Below are positions 23,573-31,220 of a stretch of DNA of 42,484 nucleotides, in pieces. Source of the DNA: an uncultured Clostridia bacterium (GTDB lineage: Bacteria > Bacillota > Clostridia > Christensenellales > UBA3700); contig CALWKO010000012.1 of assembly GCA_944381275.1 (NCBI GenBank), positions 1 to 42,484 on the forward strand, written 5' to 3'. Positions within the stretch are counted from its first letter, which is position 1. The number at the start of each line of letters is the position of its first letter. Below the pieces are notes generated by a model. It did no database searches and was not told the origin of the DNA. It was given only the letters and a program-made list of their open reading frames with translations. A program made the position numbers and the translations under genes.

Positions 23573-23591
23573 TGTACTAAGGAGAGAAATT

Positions 23592-24788
23592 ATGACGAAA
23601 AAAGCGCTGCTCAAAACGTGTGAACTTTTATATGCCACCCACTATCTGCCGATAGCGGTGTTTTGCAAAGGCGAACTCATCGCCTTGAACTGCTCCTACC
23701 CCGGTTTTGCGCCCATCTTCAAAAAGCTGGCGGAACGGGCGGGCGGGGAGGAGCATTCCCTCATTTCGGGCAAGGCGGGACTTTACGGGTGCGTGCGCGT
23801 GAAGAAATACGATATCCTATTGATAGCCGGCCCTTACGTGAACAAGAAGGCGGACGGCGAACTTTACGATTCCGTCATCCACGAATACTCCCTGCCGTGG
23901 GAAGAGCGCGAACCGCTCATGCTGTTTATCTCCTCCCTTCCCCGCTACTCGCTGAACAGGTTTTTGAACTTTTTGAGTCTGCTAAGCTTCCTGTTCAACG
24001 GCGAAGAACTTTCCGTCACCGACTACTTCAAAAACGCGGAACCCACCCTTCAGCGCGAAATAGGCATGCGGCACACGCGCGAAATAGTGGATGAAGAAAA
24101 TTCCTTTGCCCACGGCACCTACGATTTGGAGCGCAAACTTTTGGCATATGTATCGGCGGGGAATGTGGAGGGGCTTTCCGCCTTCTTCGACAAGATAGCC
24201 CGCTCCCGCCCGATGACGGAGGGCAAGCTGGCGGAAGATTCGCTGCGCCAATCCAAAAACATATTTATAGGGCTTGTAACCATGGTGGGCAAGGTGGGCG
24301 CCATACGCGGCAATTTAGACATAGAGCAGACCTACGCGCTCATCGACCTATACACCCAGGAGTGCGAAAAATGCACTACGATAAGCCAAGTAAATCAACT
24401 GCGTTACACCGCCGTGCTAGACTTCACCCGCCGCGTGGCGGAACAGCGCCATCCGGAATCCTACTCCGCGGAAGTTTACAAGGCTCTGCAATTTATAAAA
24501 TCGCACACCAACCGACCCATAGGCGTGCCCGACGTTATCGAGCACGTAAAGATGAGCCGCTCCGTATTCATGGAAAAATTCAAGCGGGAAACGGGCGAAA
24601 CGATAGGCAGATATATCGTAAAAGCCAAGCTGGAAGAGGCGAAACTTTTGCTCGCCTACTCCGATACTCCCCTGCCCGCAATAAGCAATATACTATATTT
24701 TTCCAGCCAATCTTACTTCCAAAACCTCTTTAAAAAAGCCTACGGCATGACGCCCAAGGAATATCGCAGGAGCGCGGGGAAGGCTTAA
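23592..24788 (+). CDS. AraC-family regulator, probable activator of the glycan operon
   Basis: 398 residues from ATG at 23592 (AAGGAGAG at correct spacing). The last 100 residues are a double helix-turn-helix AraC domain: IKSHTNRPIGVPDVIEHVKMSRSVFMEKFKRETG, then LPAISNILYFSSQSYFQNLFKKAYGMTPKEYRR. Residues 1-130 form a sensor region with LISGKAGLYGCVRVKKYDILLIAGPYVN, a pattern common in Firmicutes carbohydrate AraC proteins; ligand unknown. Divergent orientation and back-to-back promoters make it the likely regulator of the operon. Confidence 0.88.
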   Translation: MTKKALLKTCELLYATHYLPIAVFCKGELIALNCSYPGFAPIFKKLAERAGGEEHSLISGKAGLYGCVRVKKYDILLIAGPYVNKKADGELYDSVIHEYSLPWEEREPLMLFISSLPRYSLNRFLNFLSLLSFLFNGEELSVTDYFKNAEPTLQREIGMRHTREIVDEENSFAHGTYDLERKLLAYVSAGNVEGLSAFFDKIARSRPMTEGKLAEDSLRQSKNIFIGLVTMVGKVGAIRGNLDIEQTYALIDLYTQECEKCTTISQVNQLRYTAVLDFTRRVAEQRHPESYSAEVYKALQFIKSHTNRPIGVPDVIEHVKMSRSVFMEKFKRETGETIGRYIVKAKLEEAKLLLAYSDTPLPAISNILYFSSQSYFQNLFKKAYGMTPKEYRRSAGKA

Positions 24789-24796
24789 CGAATAAC

Positions 24797-25528
24797 TTAC
24801 TCTATCGCTTTAAGGCTTTCGTTCATGTCTATGCCCAAGATCTTGCGCCTTAAAAGCAAGGTGGTAAGGAAGGTGAATATCATGGTGACCGCTCCTTATG
24901 CGCACCACCTTGTCGGCGATATTCGCCAGCGCGCTGTTGTGCGTCACAATCACCACCGGCTTATCCCTCTGCTTGCACACGTCCGCAAGCAGGCGCAATA
25001 TCTTCTTGCCCGTCACATAGTCGAGCGCGCCCGTAGGCTCGTCGCACAGCAACATCTTGGGATTTTTGGCAATAGCCCCGGCAATGCTCACCCTCTGCTG
25101 TTCGCCACCGGAAAGCTGCGCCGGGAAGTGCGACATTCGCCCCTCAAGCCCCACTTCTTCCAGCACCTTTTGCGGATCGAGGTGATCCTTGCACATCTCC
25201 ACGGCTATCTCCACATTCTCCTTTGCCGTGAGGTTTGGCCTAGATTATAAAATTGAAACACAAAACCTATGTCGTTGCGGCGATACATGGTCAGCCCCTT
25301 CCTGTCCAGCGCGGTGACTTCTTTCCCATCCAGCACCACTCTTCCTTCGCTCGCCGTATCCATTCCGCCCAAAATATTCAAAAGAGTTGTCTTGCCCGCG
25401 CCCGACGAGCCCAAAACGACCACAAACTCGCCATTGTTCAGCTCAAAGGAAACGTCGCTAAGAGCCTTTACCTGCGTCTCCCCCTTGCCGTAGACTTTGC
25501 ACACCTTCTCAACTTGAAGATAACTCAT
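24797..25528 (-). pseudogene. Collapsed ABC exporter locus: frameshifted MacB/LolD-type ATPase joined to the last codons of its permease
   Basis: Starts MSYLQVEKVCKVYG at 25528 with Walker A GSSGAGKTTLLNIL. After FVFQFYNLG the frame is lost at about 25236-25243; a one-base deletion explains it, since the next frame resumes with NLTAKENVEIAVEM. The second part has signature [14 protein letters not shown], Walker [13 protein letters not shown] and VTHNSALANIADKVVRIRSG. Right after RSG, the expected C terminus is replaced. In another frame, 24883-24797 reads MIFTFLTTLLLRRKILGIDM...SLKAIE, the typical last residues of the FtsX/MacB-type permease. A large deletion therefore removed nearly all of the permease. 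Not functional as an exporter. Confidence 0.88.
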
Positions 25529-25957
25529 ATCTTTCCCCTTATATTTTACTTTTCACTTTAATTATATCATCGCAATATATAATGTATATAAATTCCGTCC
25601 TGCCGCATTGTAATTTAGTCTGCCGCCTCTCCCGCGCTTTCATGCGGGGAAGGCGAAGATCTTGTAATTATGAGTTTTTGTTTTAAAGAATCGCAACATA
25701 TTATTTCAATAAAAACGCACGAAACGGGCAGCAAAGAACGCTCCAATGTCGGATAAGTTTTTTGCCAAAAGAAAAATTTTCAAAAAGTTTTGCAAAGGGC
25801 GTCACAAAAGGGGGCGGAAAGGCGCTCTCATTTAATGAAAGGAGAAAAATTTGGCTGAGAATGAAAAATATGGCGGCGAGATGTAGCCGAATCGAGGTTT
25901 TTAGGACTCTTGCATAATAGAGGGGTGAAAGCGCCTTGGCTAAAAAAGGAGGAAGTT
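25529..25957. other. Intergenic stretch with one long hairpin
   Basis: CGCCT...CCCGC-GCTTTCAT-GCGGG...AGGCG forms a nested stem at 25624-25654. The rest is A/T-rich with no ORF of coding character. AAGGAGGAAG near 25947 is the Shine-Dalgarno of the next gene; no confident promoter. Confidence 0.5.
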
Positions 25958-27148
25958 ATGAAAAGAAAGACATTGGAAAAAAAGTTGCTGCGGGCGATGG
26001 CGGCGATAGGCGCGGCTGCGATTTTATTCGCGTGCTTGGCGGGCTGCACGCCCGAAGTGGATGAGGCTCTGCCCTCGCCTTCGCGTCTTATGTGCGCGGA
26101 CGGGCTGACATTGACCTGGCAAGCGCCTGAAGGTAAGCAAGAGACGGATGAGTATATCGTAAAGAGCAACGGAAAAGAAGTTGCGCGCGTAAGCGAGGAA
26201 AAATTTACCGCGAGCGAGCTGCCCGATGACGTCAACGAAGTCACGGTATCGCTTTTGCGCGACGGAAGGCAATCGAAAGATTGCGAAGCCTTCGTTTATA
26301 TCTTAAGGGGCAGTGATAACGTTACCTATCTGGTAGAGGGCGGCAAGGCAAAGGCGCGTTTTTACAGGCTTGATTTTCCTGCCGATTATGCCGAGGACGT
26401 GGTCGTACAAAGCGTATATAAAGGTTTTCCTGTAAATGAAGTGTATATATTTATTAAAAACAGTAAACTTGTTTTGCCTGACAACATAGAAATAATATCT
26501 ACTTTGTCCTTTAGTGGATCAGTAAAGGAGTTTGTCTTGCCAAAAAATCTCAAAGAAGCAACGGGGATCGAAACAAGTTGCGAAGCTTTTAAGATATCGG
26601 AAGAAAATGAAAATTTTCGTGTAGAAGACGGGGTGTTGTATAGCAAGGATATGCAACGATTAGAAGCTTTTCCCGCTTGCAAGCAAGCAAAAGAGTACGA
26701 TATGCCCGATTCGGTAAAGTTTATCAATTGTTCTATTATAAGCGAGGATTGCTCTGTTGATCGAATAACATTAAGCAAAAATCTGGATATGAATTGCGCT
26801 CCCGAAGATTCAAATTCGTTTATGATATTCGGATTTAGTGAAATTATCATTGCCGCAAACATAGATATCGGAGCCTGTCTCACCGATGCAGAAAAGGTTG
26901 TAATAGAAGAAGGTGTTACCGCTTTCACGGGGCTGCTTGGTATCGCAAGTACTGCAGACTTTCTTGATCATACGATTATTTTGCCTACTACGTTGCAAAC
27001 AATGCAAAAAACCATACCTGACGGAATACCGAATTTCATGCATATATCGCTGGTAGAAGGTACAAGCACCTTTACCATAATTGCCGAAAACAACGAATAT
27101 ATATCTTCTTGGCAGCAGTGGCAAGAAGGATTTACCGTGATAACTTAG
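25958..27148 (+). CDS. Lipoprotein with FN3-like and BspA/LRR-like regions
   Basis: 396 residues. Signal ends in lipobox LAGC at about residue 30, so it is a surface lipoprotein. Residues about 40-110 resemble a fibronectin III domain (SRLMCADGLTLTWQAPEG...DEYIVKSNGKEVARV). The C-terminal half resembles BspA-type leucine-rich repeats: FVLPKNLKEATG, then NFRVEDGVLYSKDMQRLEAFPACKQAKEYDMPDSVKFI, although the repeats are degenerate. Such proteins often bind surfaces or host matrix. AGGAGG 5 nt before ATG. The first 400 bp are GC-richer than the rest, which may mark a fusion of two sources. Exact role unknown. Confidence 0.7.
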   Translation: MKRKTLEKKLLRAMAAIGAAAILFACLAGCTPEVDEALPSPSRLMCADGLTLTWQAPEGKQETDEYIVKSNGKEVARVSEEKFTASELPDDVNEVTVSLLRDGRQSKDCEAFVYILRGSDNVTYLVEGGKAKARFYRLDFPADYAEDVVVQSVYKGFPVNEVYIFIKNSKLVLPDNIEIISTLSFSGSVKEFVLPKNLKEATGIETSCEAFKISEENENFRVEDGVLYSKDMQRLEAFPACKQAKEYDMPDSVKFINCSIISEDCSVDRITLSKNLDMNCAPEDSNSFMIFGFSEIIIAANIDIGACLTDAEKVVIEEGVTAFTGLLGIASTADFLDHTIILPTTLQTMQKTIPDGIPNFMHISLVEGTSTFTIIAENNEYISSWQQWQEGFTVIT

Positions 27149-27161
27149 GAGTATCTGCCCT

Positions 27162-27231
27162 CTCGGCGTTATTGACTATGACAAAATAATGTGATATGAT
27201 TTATACACGCCGTTATGGTCAATACGCCGAG
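27162..27231 (+). promoter_or_regulatory. Promoter of the sigma/anti-sigma operon inside a long inverted repeat
   Basis: TTGACT (27172-27177), 17-nt spacer, TATGAT (27195-27200). It is bracketed by an imperfect inverted repeat of about 20 bp: CTCGGCGTTATTGACTATG (from 27162) and ATGGTCAATACGCCGAG (ending 27231). The left arm covers the -35 box and the right arm lies downstream of +1. Confidence 0.75.
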
Positions 27232-27244
27232 ATGATATAAGGTA

Positions 27245-27778
27245 ATGGGAGAAAAAGATTTTAATAAACTTCTAAAACGCATTTCCTCAGATAAAAAAGC
27301 TTTTCAAGTGTTGTATAAGTTTTATTATCCGCGCATTGTCAATCACATAGAAAGGGTATATCCGAATGCCGACGCCGAGGAGATCGCTCACGAGTTCTTT
27401 ATAAAATTATTGAATACGAAAAACTTCAATCACGTAAAAAATCCCACCTCGTGGGTTTATGTTATATGCCGAAATATCGTAAAAAGCAAGTACGGGAAAG
27501 AAGACCATATATCTTTCGATGAAAATAACGCGCTTGGCGATGAGTTGATCCAAAACGTCGATTTTTCTTCACGTATAGACTTGGAAGAGCAAACCCGGCA
27601 AATGTTATCTTTGGCGGACGAATTGACCCGCAAGATAATTGTTTTATACTATTGGGAAGGATATAACTTTAAAGAAGTTGCAAAATTGCTCTCTTTAAAT
27701 GCAAGCACGGTAAGGCAAAAGCACGCCCGCTTTGTAAAAAAAGTAAAAAGAACTTTTAAAAACGATGGAGCGATATGA
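27245..27778 (+). CDS. ECF-like RNA polymerase sigma factor
   Basis: 177 residues. Region 2: FQVLYKFYYPRIVNHIERVYPNADAEEIAHEFFIKLL with NPTSWVYVICRNIVKSKY, the core-binding and -10-reading helices. Region 4: LADELTRKIIVLYYWEGYNFKEVAKLLSLNASTVRQKHARFVKKVKRTF, the -35-binding helix-turn-helix. Length and two-domain layout fit the ECF group. It overlaps the next gene by 4 bp (ATGA), the usual arrangement for a sigma factor and its anti-sigma. It has a sigma-A-like promoter of its own. Confidence 0.88.
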   Translation: MGEKDFNKLLKRISSDKKAFQVLYKFYYPRIVNHIERVYPNADAEEIAHEFFIKLLNTKNFNHVKNPTSWVYVICRNIVKSKYGKEDHISFDENNALGDELIQNVDFSSRIDLEEQTRQMLSLADELTRKIIVLYYWEGYNFKEVAKLLSLNASTVRQKHARFVKKVKRTFKNDGAI

Positions 27779-28464
27779 GAAAAAATAACATAGTTGATCA
27801 AATAGTCGAAAAAGAGCTCGATAAAAAACGCGACGATAAGTTTATGCAGCAGCTTACCGACGAATACTTTCCCGCGGAAAAGAAGAAGTATTACAAGACG
27901 GGGAAATTCAAGGCGCTGATGGCTGCGGCGGCATGTCTTGTGCTGATAGCTATCGTCGTCCCGTGCGTTTTGCTCATCAATCCGCAGCAGCCCGATGACC
28001 CCGTTGCGCCCGAGCCTCCTCGCTTCGGTTCAGATTTTGGCGTTATTACCGAAGTTTCCGATATAGAGGCAGTAAACGCCGATTTATCCGGCTACGACCT
28101 CAACCCGGAGATCGTAACTTATGTAACGCTCACTTTGGATGAAGCAACGGGCGACAAATCGTATTATTCCGTAGACAGCGAATACGGCTTTCAAGGGTGC
28201 AGAATATATATCGTCGTCAATAAATATGTGGATTGCGAATCTATGGAGCAAGAAAGGGACAAGGAGTTCACCGTAAACGGATTGACCGTTCAATATGCTT
28301 CCGGCATGGAATACTATCCCGAAGAAGGCATTTATACTCACCTATGCTACGGCAAGGCTGTCATCGGCGATATACGCATATATTTCCAGCCTTATGACGG
28401 ATGGACGGAAAGCGAGGACGACGGATTCGACGATTTTGTGCAAATGCTGTTTATTAAAGAATAG
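27775..28464 (+). CDS. Single-pass membrane protein, probable anti-sigma factor
   Basis: 229 residues. N-terminal 45 residues are charged and cytoplasmic (EKELDKKRDDKFMQQLTDEYFP), one membrane helix follows (FKALMAAAACLVLIAIVVPCVLLI, about residues 45-68), then an extracellular domain of about 150 residues without recognised motif (many acidic and aromatic residues). No zinc-binding HxxxCxxC motif of classical ZAS anti-sigmas is visible. The role is inferred from topology and the 4-bp overlap with the sigma gene. Confidence 0.65.
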   Translation: MRKNNIVDQIVEKELDKKRDDKFMQQLTDEYFPAEKKKYYKTGKFKALMAAAACLVLIAIVVPCVLLINPQQPDDPVAPEPPRFGSDFGVITEVSDIEAVNADLSGYDLNPEIVTYVTLTLDEATGDKSYYSVDSEYGFQGCRIYIVVNKYVDCESMEQERDKEFTVNGLTVQYASGMEYYPEEGIYTHLCYGKAVIGDIRIYFQPYDGWTESEDDGFDDFVQMLFIKE

Positions 28465-28632
28465 GTCTACCGCAAAATGCTTCCGCTTGCCTGAAACACC
28501 GGCGGTGCATAGAACTTCCCTCTTCACTTCCTCTCGCTCCTCACCCATTCCACATAGCCAAGCAAGTATAAAAGGGCCATACTCGAAATAGAGCCCTAAG
28601 CTGTTTTCGTATAGTCTCACCATCGAAGAATA
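28465..28632. other. Spacer between the anti-sigma gene and the repeat array
   Basis: No ORF of coding character. A short GGCCATACTCGAAATAGAGCC segment near 28576 may fold. It ends in CATCGAAGAATA, where the tRNA-linked repeat array starts. Confidence 0.4.
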
Positions 28633-28731
28633 GGAGACGGAGGGATTCGCCTTACAGCGATTGCTTGCAATCGCGTGCAGCTCGAGATGCGGCTCGCCGC
28701 ATCTCGAGGGTGCATGCCCTCCGTCTCCGCC
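28633..28731 (-). repeat. tRNA-Ser-linked cloverleaf-like element E1
   Basis: Closing stem GGAGACGGAGGG/CCCTCCGTCTCC, hairpin GCGATTG-CTTG-CAATCGC, hairpin CTCGAGATGCGG-CTCG-CCGCATCTCGAG. Read in the tRNA direction its end copies the tRNA-Ser tail CGAATCCCTCCGTCTCC. Farthest unit from the tRNA. Confidence 0.82.
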
Positions 28732-28734
28732 GGC

Positions 28735-28758
28735 AAAAAAGGTACCCTTGCGGATACC
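28735..28758 (-). terminator. Terminator-like hairpin after E1 spacer
   Basis: GGTATCC-GCAA-GGGTACC followed by TTTTTT on the minus strand. The same hairpin follows the next unit and the 4.6-kb units. Confidence 0.75.
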
Positions 28759-28830
28759 TATCTAATTAATCCTTTTTGTGTTTATGGAAAACAATACATT
28801 CCTTTCTTCCCACGCTTGTGCGAAGAGATA

Positions 28831-28966
28831 GGAGACGGTGGGATTCGCCTTACAGCGATCGGTGGCGGGGCATGTTTGTTCTATCTGTAATAGCCGTTCG
28901 CCCGATCGCGTGCAGCTCGAGATGCGGCTCGCCGCATCTCGAGGGTGCACGCCCTCCGTCTCCGCC
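28831..28966 (-). repeat. tRNA-Ser-linked cloverleaf-like element E2
   Basis: Same plan as E1 and same CTCGAGATGCGG apex hairpin, but the second hairpin is GCGATCGG/CCCGATCGC with a longer insert, a compensated change relative to GCGATTG/CAATCGC. It is joined to E1 by a spacer (28733-28830) that is nearly identical to the spacer before E3 (28967-29064). Confidence 0.82.
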
Positions 28967-28969
28967 GGC

Positions 28970-28993
28970 AAAAAAGGTACCCTTACGGATACC
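28970..28993 (-). terminator. Terminator-like hairpin between E3 and E2
   Basis: GGTATCC-GTAA-GGGTACC then TTTTTT on the minus strand; matches 28735-28758 with one loop change. Confidence 0.75.
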
Positions 28994-29066
28994 TAGCTAA
29001 TTAATCCTTTTTGTGTTTATGGAAAACAATACATTCCTTTCTTCCCACGCTTGTGCGAAGAAATAG

Positions 29067-29298
29067 GAGACGGTGGGATTCGCCTTACAGCGATTGCTTG
29101 CAATCGCGTGCAGCGCGAGAATTGCTGCGCAATTCCCGAGGGCGGAAAGGGATTCGCCTTACAGCGATTGTTGGCGAGATATGCATGCTATATATATCCA
29201 AGTCGTTCGCCCAATCGCGTGCAGCTCGGGGATTATATGGCATTGCTTGCCAATGCCATATAATCCCCGAGGGCGAATCCCCTCTCTCTCCGCCAAAT
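29067..29298 (-). repeat. tRNA-Ser-linked elements E3 and E4 (fused pair)
   Basis: E3 (about 29067-29146) has the short GCGATTG-CTTG-CAATCGC hairpin and a GAATTGC-TGC-GCAATTC apex. E4 (about 29147-29298) has the long form GCGATTG...GGCGA/TTCGCC-CAATCGC and a 20-bp apex stem starting CTCGGGGATTATATGGC. The two share the GGATTCGCCTTACAGCGATTG core without a terminator between them. Confidence 0.78.
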
Positions 29299-29314
29299 GG
29301 GGCTCAGTTGACGT

Positions 29315-29353
29315 AAAAAAAGGACTCAATCGAACGTGGGTTCAACTGAGCCC
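29315..29353 (-). terminator. Terminator of tRNA-Ser(CGA)
   Basis: On the minus strand CTCAGTTGAAC-CCAC-GTTCGATTGAG with CC and seven Ts. It competes with a 24-bp inverted repeat whose arms are 29288-29311 and 29342-29365, the latter including the tRNA CCA end. Confidence 0.82.
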
Positions 29354-29357
29354 CATT

Positions 29358-29447
29358 TGGCGGAGACGGAGGGATTCGAACCCTCGAGCCCACGAGGGGC
29401 TACTTGATTTCGAGTCAAGCCCGTTATGACCGCTTCGATACGTCTCC
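29358..29447 (-). tRNA. tRNA-Ser (CGA)
   Basis: 90 nt with long variable arm and encoded CCA. Acceptor GGAGACG/CGTCTCC, discriminator G. Anticodon stem CTTGA/TCAAG with loop CTCGAAA, anticodon CGA. T arm GAGGGTTCGAATCCCTC. Confidence 0.96.
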
Positions 29448-29461
29448 AAAGCGCAATACAA

Positions 29462-29490
29462 ATTATAGCGGCATATTTGAAAAAAAGCAA
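29462..29490 (-). promoter_or_regulatory. Promoter of tRNA-Ser(CGA)
   Basis: TTGCTT (29485-29490), 17-nt spacer, TATAAT (29462-29467) on the minus strand. Confidence 0.83.
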
Positions 29491-29585
29491 GCGTTTGCAA
29501 TGCGGCGGCGGTATTTTTAAAAAGCGGGGCGCAAAACAAGGGGCGGAGCCGTTTTTGCCCCGCCCGTGCCGCCGTGCAATAATGG

Positions 29586-31130
29586 TTACTTGTCCTCTTT
29601 GGGCTCTTCCGGGGTTGCTGTACTCCCCTCTTCTTTTGAAGAGGTATCTTGCGCGGATTCGTCAAGGACGGGCATTTCCACACCGCCGGCGGCGAGGTCC
29701 ATGCCGGCAAATTCGCCCACTTCGGGATCTACTCCCTGCGCGGCGAGGGCGGCTTGTTCGTGGCGCTTGCGCAGCTCTTCTTTTATCATATCAAACCTCT
29801 CCCTTCCCATGTTGGCTTTATGGGAGAAGATGATTGAGATGAGGAAGATGACGCCCGGCAGTACGCCCAGCACTATGCGCACCGCCATGAGCGCGCTCTC
29901 CGGCTGGTCGATCACGGTGCCGTCCATGCTCTCGGTGTAGCCGAACGCTTCCAAAAGCAGGGAAACGAGCGCGATGGATACGCCGCTTGCTATCTTATAC
30001 ATAAATTGCGTTATGCCGTAATAGGCGCCCTCGCGGCGCACGCCGTTGACATATTCGTCCACTTCCACCACGTCGGGCACGCCGGCGTAGGGCAGAATTT
30101 GAATTGCGGACATGCCCGCTCCCGCGAAGACGCAGAGCAAAACTGTGCTCCAAACGATGTTCGCGGGGACGAAGATGGCAAAAACGAGCACCACCGCCAT
30201 ATATATGCACGCCGCCACATACACCTTGTGCTTGTTGAACTTTTCGGAAAGTTTCACCCACAGCGCGGAGGAGATTATGGCGCACACGAGCGGTACCGCC
30301 ACGAACACCATCGCCATGGTGCCTCCGGCGAAGCCTAGAGAATCGTTGATGAAGAACATGAATACCGCCATTATTATGTCGAAGCCCACCATGCTGAGCA
30401 GGTAGCACATCATGATATTGCGGAATTCGGGCAGTTTAAAGAACTCCTTGAGCGTGGTGAAAAAGCCCTTGTTGTTCTCCGGCGCGACGGATACGCGCTC
30501 TTTTATGTTGTAACCGCTGAAGAACATTATCACCACGGCGATGGCGGCGAATATGCCCGCGGCGAGCAGGTAGGAGCGCTTCAAGTCGCCGAAGATGCCG
30601 TAAAACACGCTCTCCACGCCGTCCGCCAGGAGTGCGAACACGGCGGCGCCGATGATGAGCCCCACGTTTGCAAGCGCGATGCGGATGCCGTTGAGCGAAG
30701 TGCGCTCGTCGTAATCGTCCGTCATGTTGGCGGTCACCGAGTTATAGGGGATGTATACCACCGTCCAGGCGGTGTTGAAGAGCATATAGGCAAAGGTGTA
30801 GTAGAGCATCTTTTCCCACTGCTGATCCGCGCCCGCGGGCACCAGCCACAAGAGCAAAAAACACAATCCGTAAGGCAGCGCGCCGAAGAGCAGATACACC
30901 CTGCGCTTGCCCCACTTGCTGCTTGTCTTATCGGTGATCCTGCCCATAAGGTAGTCGGTGATCGCGTCCCAAGCCTTGGCGATGAGGAAGACCGCCGAGG
31001 CAAGCCCCGGCCTCAAGCCGCCGACATTGACGAAAAAGTAGAGCAGATAGAAGGATATCGCCGCAAACAAGATGTTGGCGGAAAGGTCCCCCATGCCGTA
31101 AAATACTTTCTCCTTCACGGAAAGTTTCAT
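29586..31130 (-). CDS. GPH-family sugar:cation symporter
   Basis: 514 residues from ATG at 31130 (AGGAGG 7 nt upstream). Residues 1-460 are a MelB-type symporter with about 12 membrane segments: KAWDAITDYLMGRITDKTSSKWGKRR contains the cation-site Asp residues and the basic loop 2-3, and VVYIPYNSVTANMTDDYDERTSLNGIRI the conserved helix 4-5 segment. The C-terminal 60 residues are a soluble acidic tail (PVLDESAQDTSSKEEGSTATPEEPKEDK), again longer than in MelB. Imports a glycoside or uronide with Na+ or H+; no hydrolase adjoins it, so substrate is unknown. It differs from the 21.4-kb transporter in sequence and tail. Confidence 0.9.
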   Translation of the reverse strand: MKLSVKEKVFYGMGDLSANILFAAISFYLLYFFVNVGGLRPGLASAVFLIAKAWDAITDYLMGRITDKTSSKWGKRRVYLLFGALPYGLCFLLLWLVPAGADQQWEKMLYYTFAYMLFNTAWTVVYIPYNSVTANMTDDYDERTSLNGIRIALANVGLIIGAAVFALLADGVESVFYGIFGDLKRSYLLAAGIFAAIAVVIMFFSGYNIKERVSVAPENNKGFFTTLKEFFKLPEFRNIMMCYLLSMVGFDIIMAVFMFFINDSLGFAGGTMAMVFVAVPLVCAIISSALWVKLSEKFNKHKVYVAACIYMAVVLVFAIFVPANIVWSTVLLCVFAGAGMSAIQILPYAGVPDVVEVDEYVNGVRREGAYYGITQFMYKIASGVSIALVSLLLEAFGYTESMDGTVIDQPESALMAVRIVLGVLPGVIFLISIIFSHKANMGRERFDMIKEELRKRHEQAALAAQGVDPEVGEFAGMDLAAGGVEMPVLDESAQDTSSKEEGSTATPEEPKEDK

Positions 31131-31184
31131 AATAGTGCCTCCTGCTGCCCCCAATAAACGAGGAGCACCCTAGTAATATAGTTT

Positions 31185-31210
31185 CAAAGGCAACTCGCAG
31201 GTTGCCTTTG
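31185..31210 (-). other. Perfect 10-bp stem-loop between proS and the transporter
   Basis: CAAAGGCAAC-CTGCGA-GTTGCCTTTG on the minus strand, 11 nt after the proS stop codon and about 55 bp before the transporter ATG. Only TTTGAAA follows, so it is a weak terminator at best; an operator is the alternative. Confidence 0.55.
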
Positions 31211-31220
31211 ATTTATACTT

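Noticed and set aside
28675..29429. Small proteins across the E1-E4 array
   Set aside because: Open frames arise from the repeat units and overlap tRNA-Ser; different frames look equally 'coding'.
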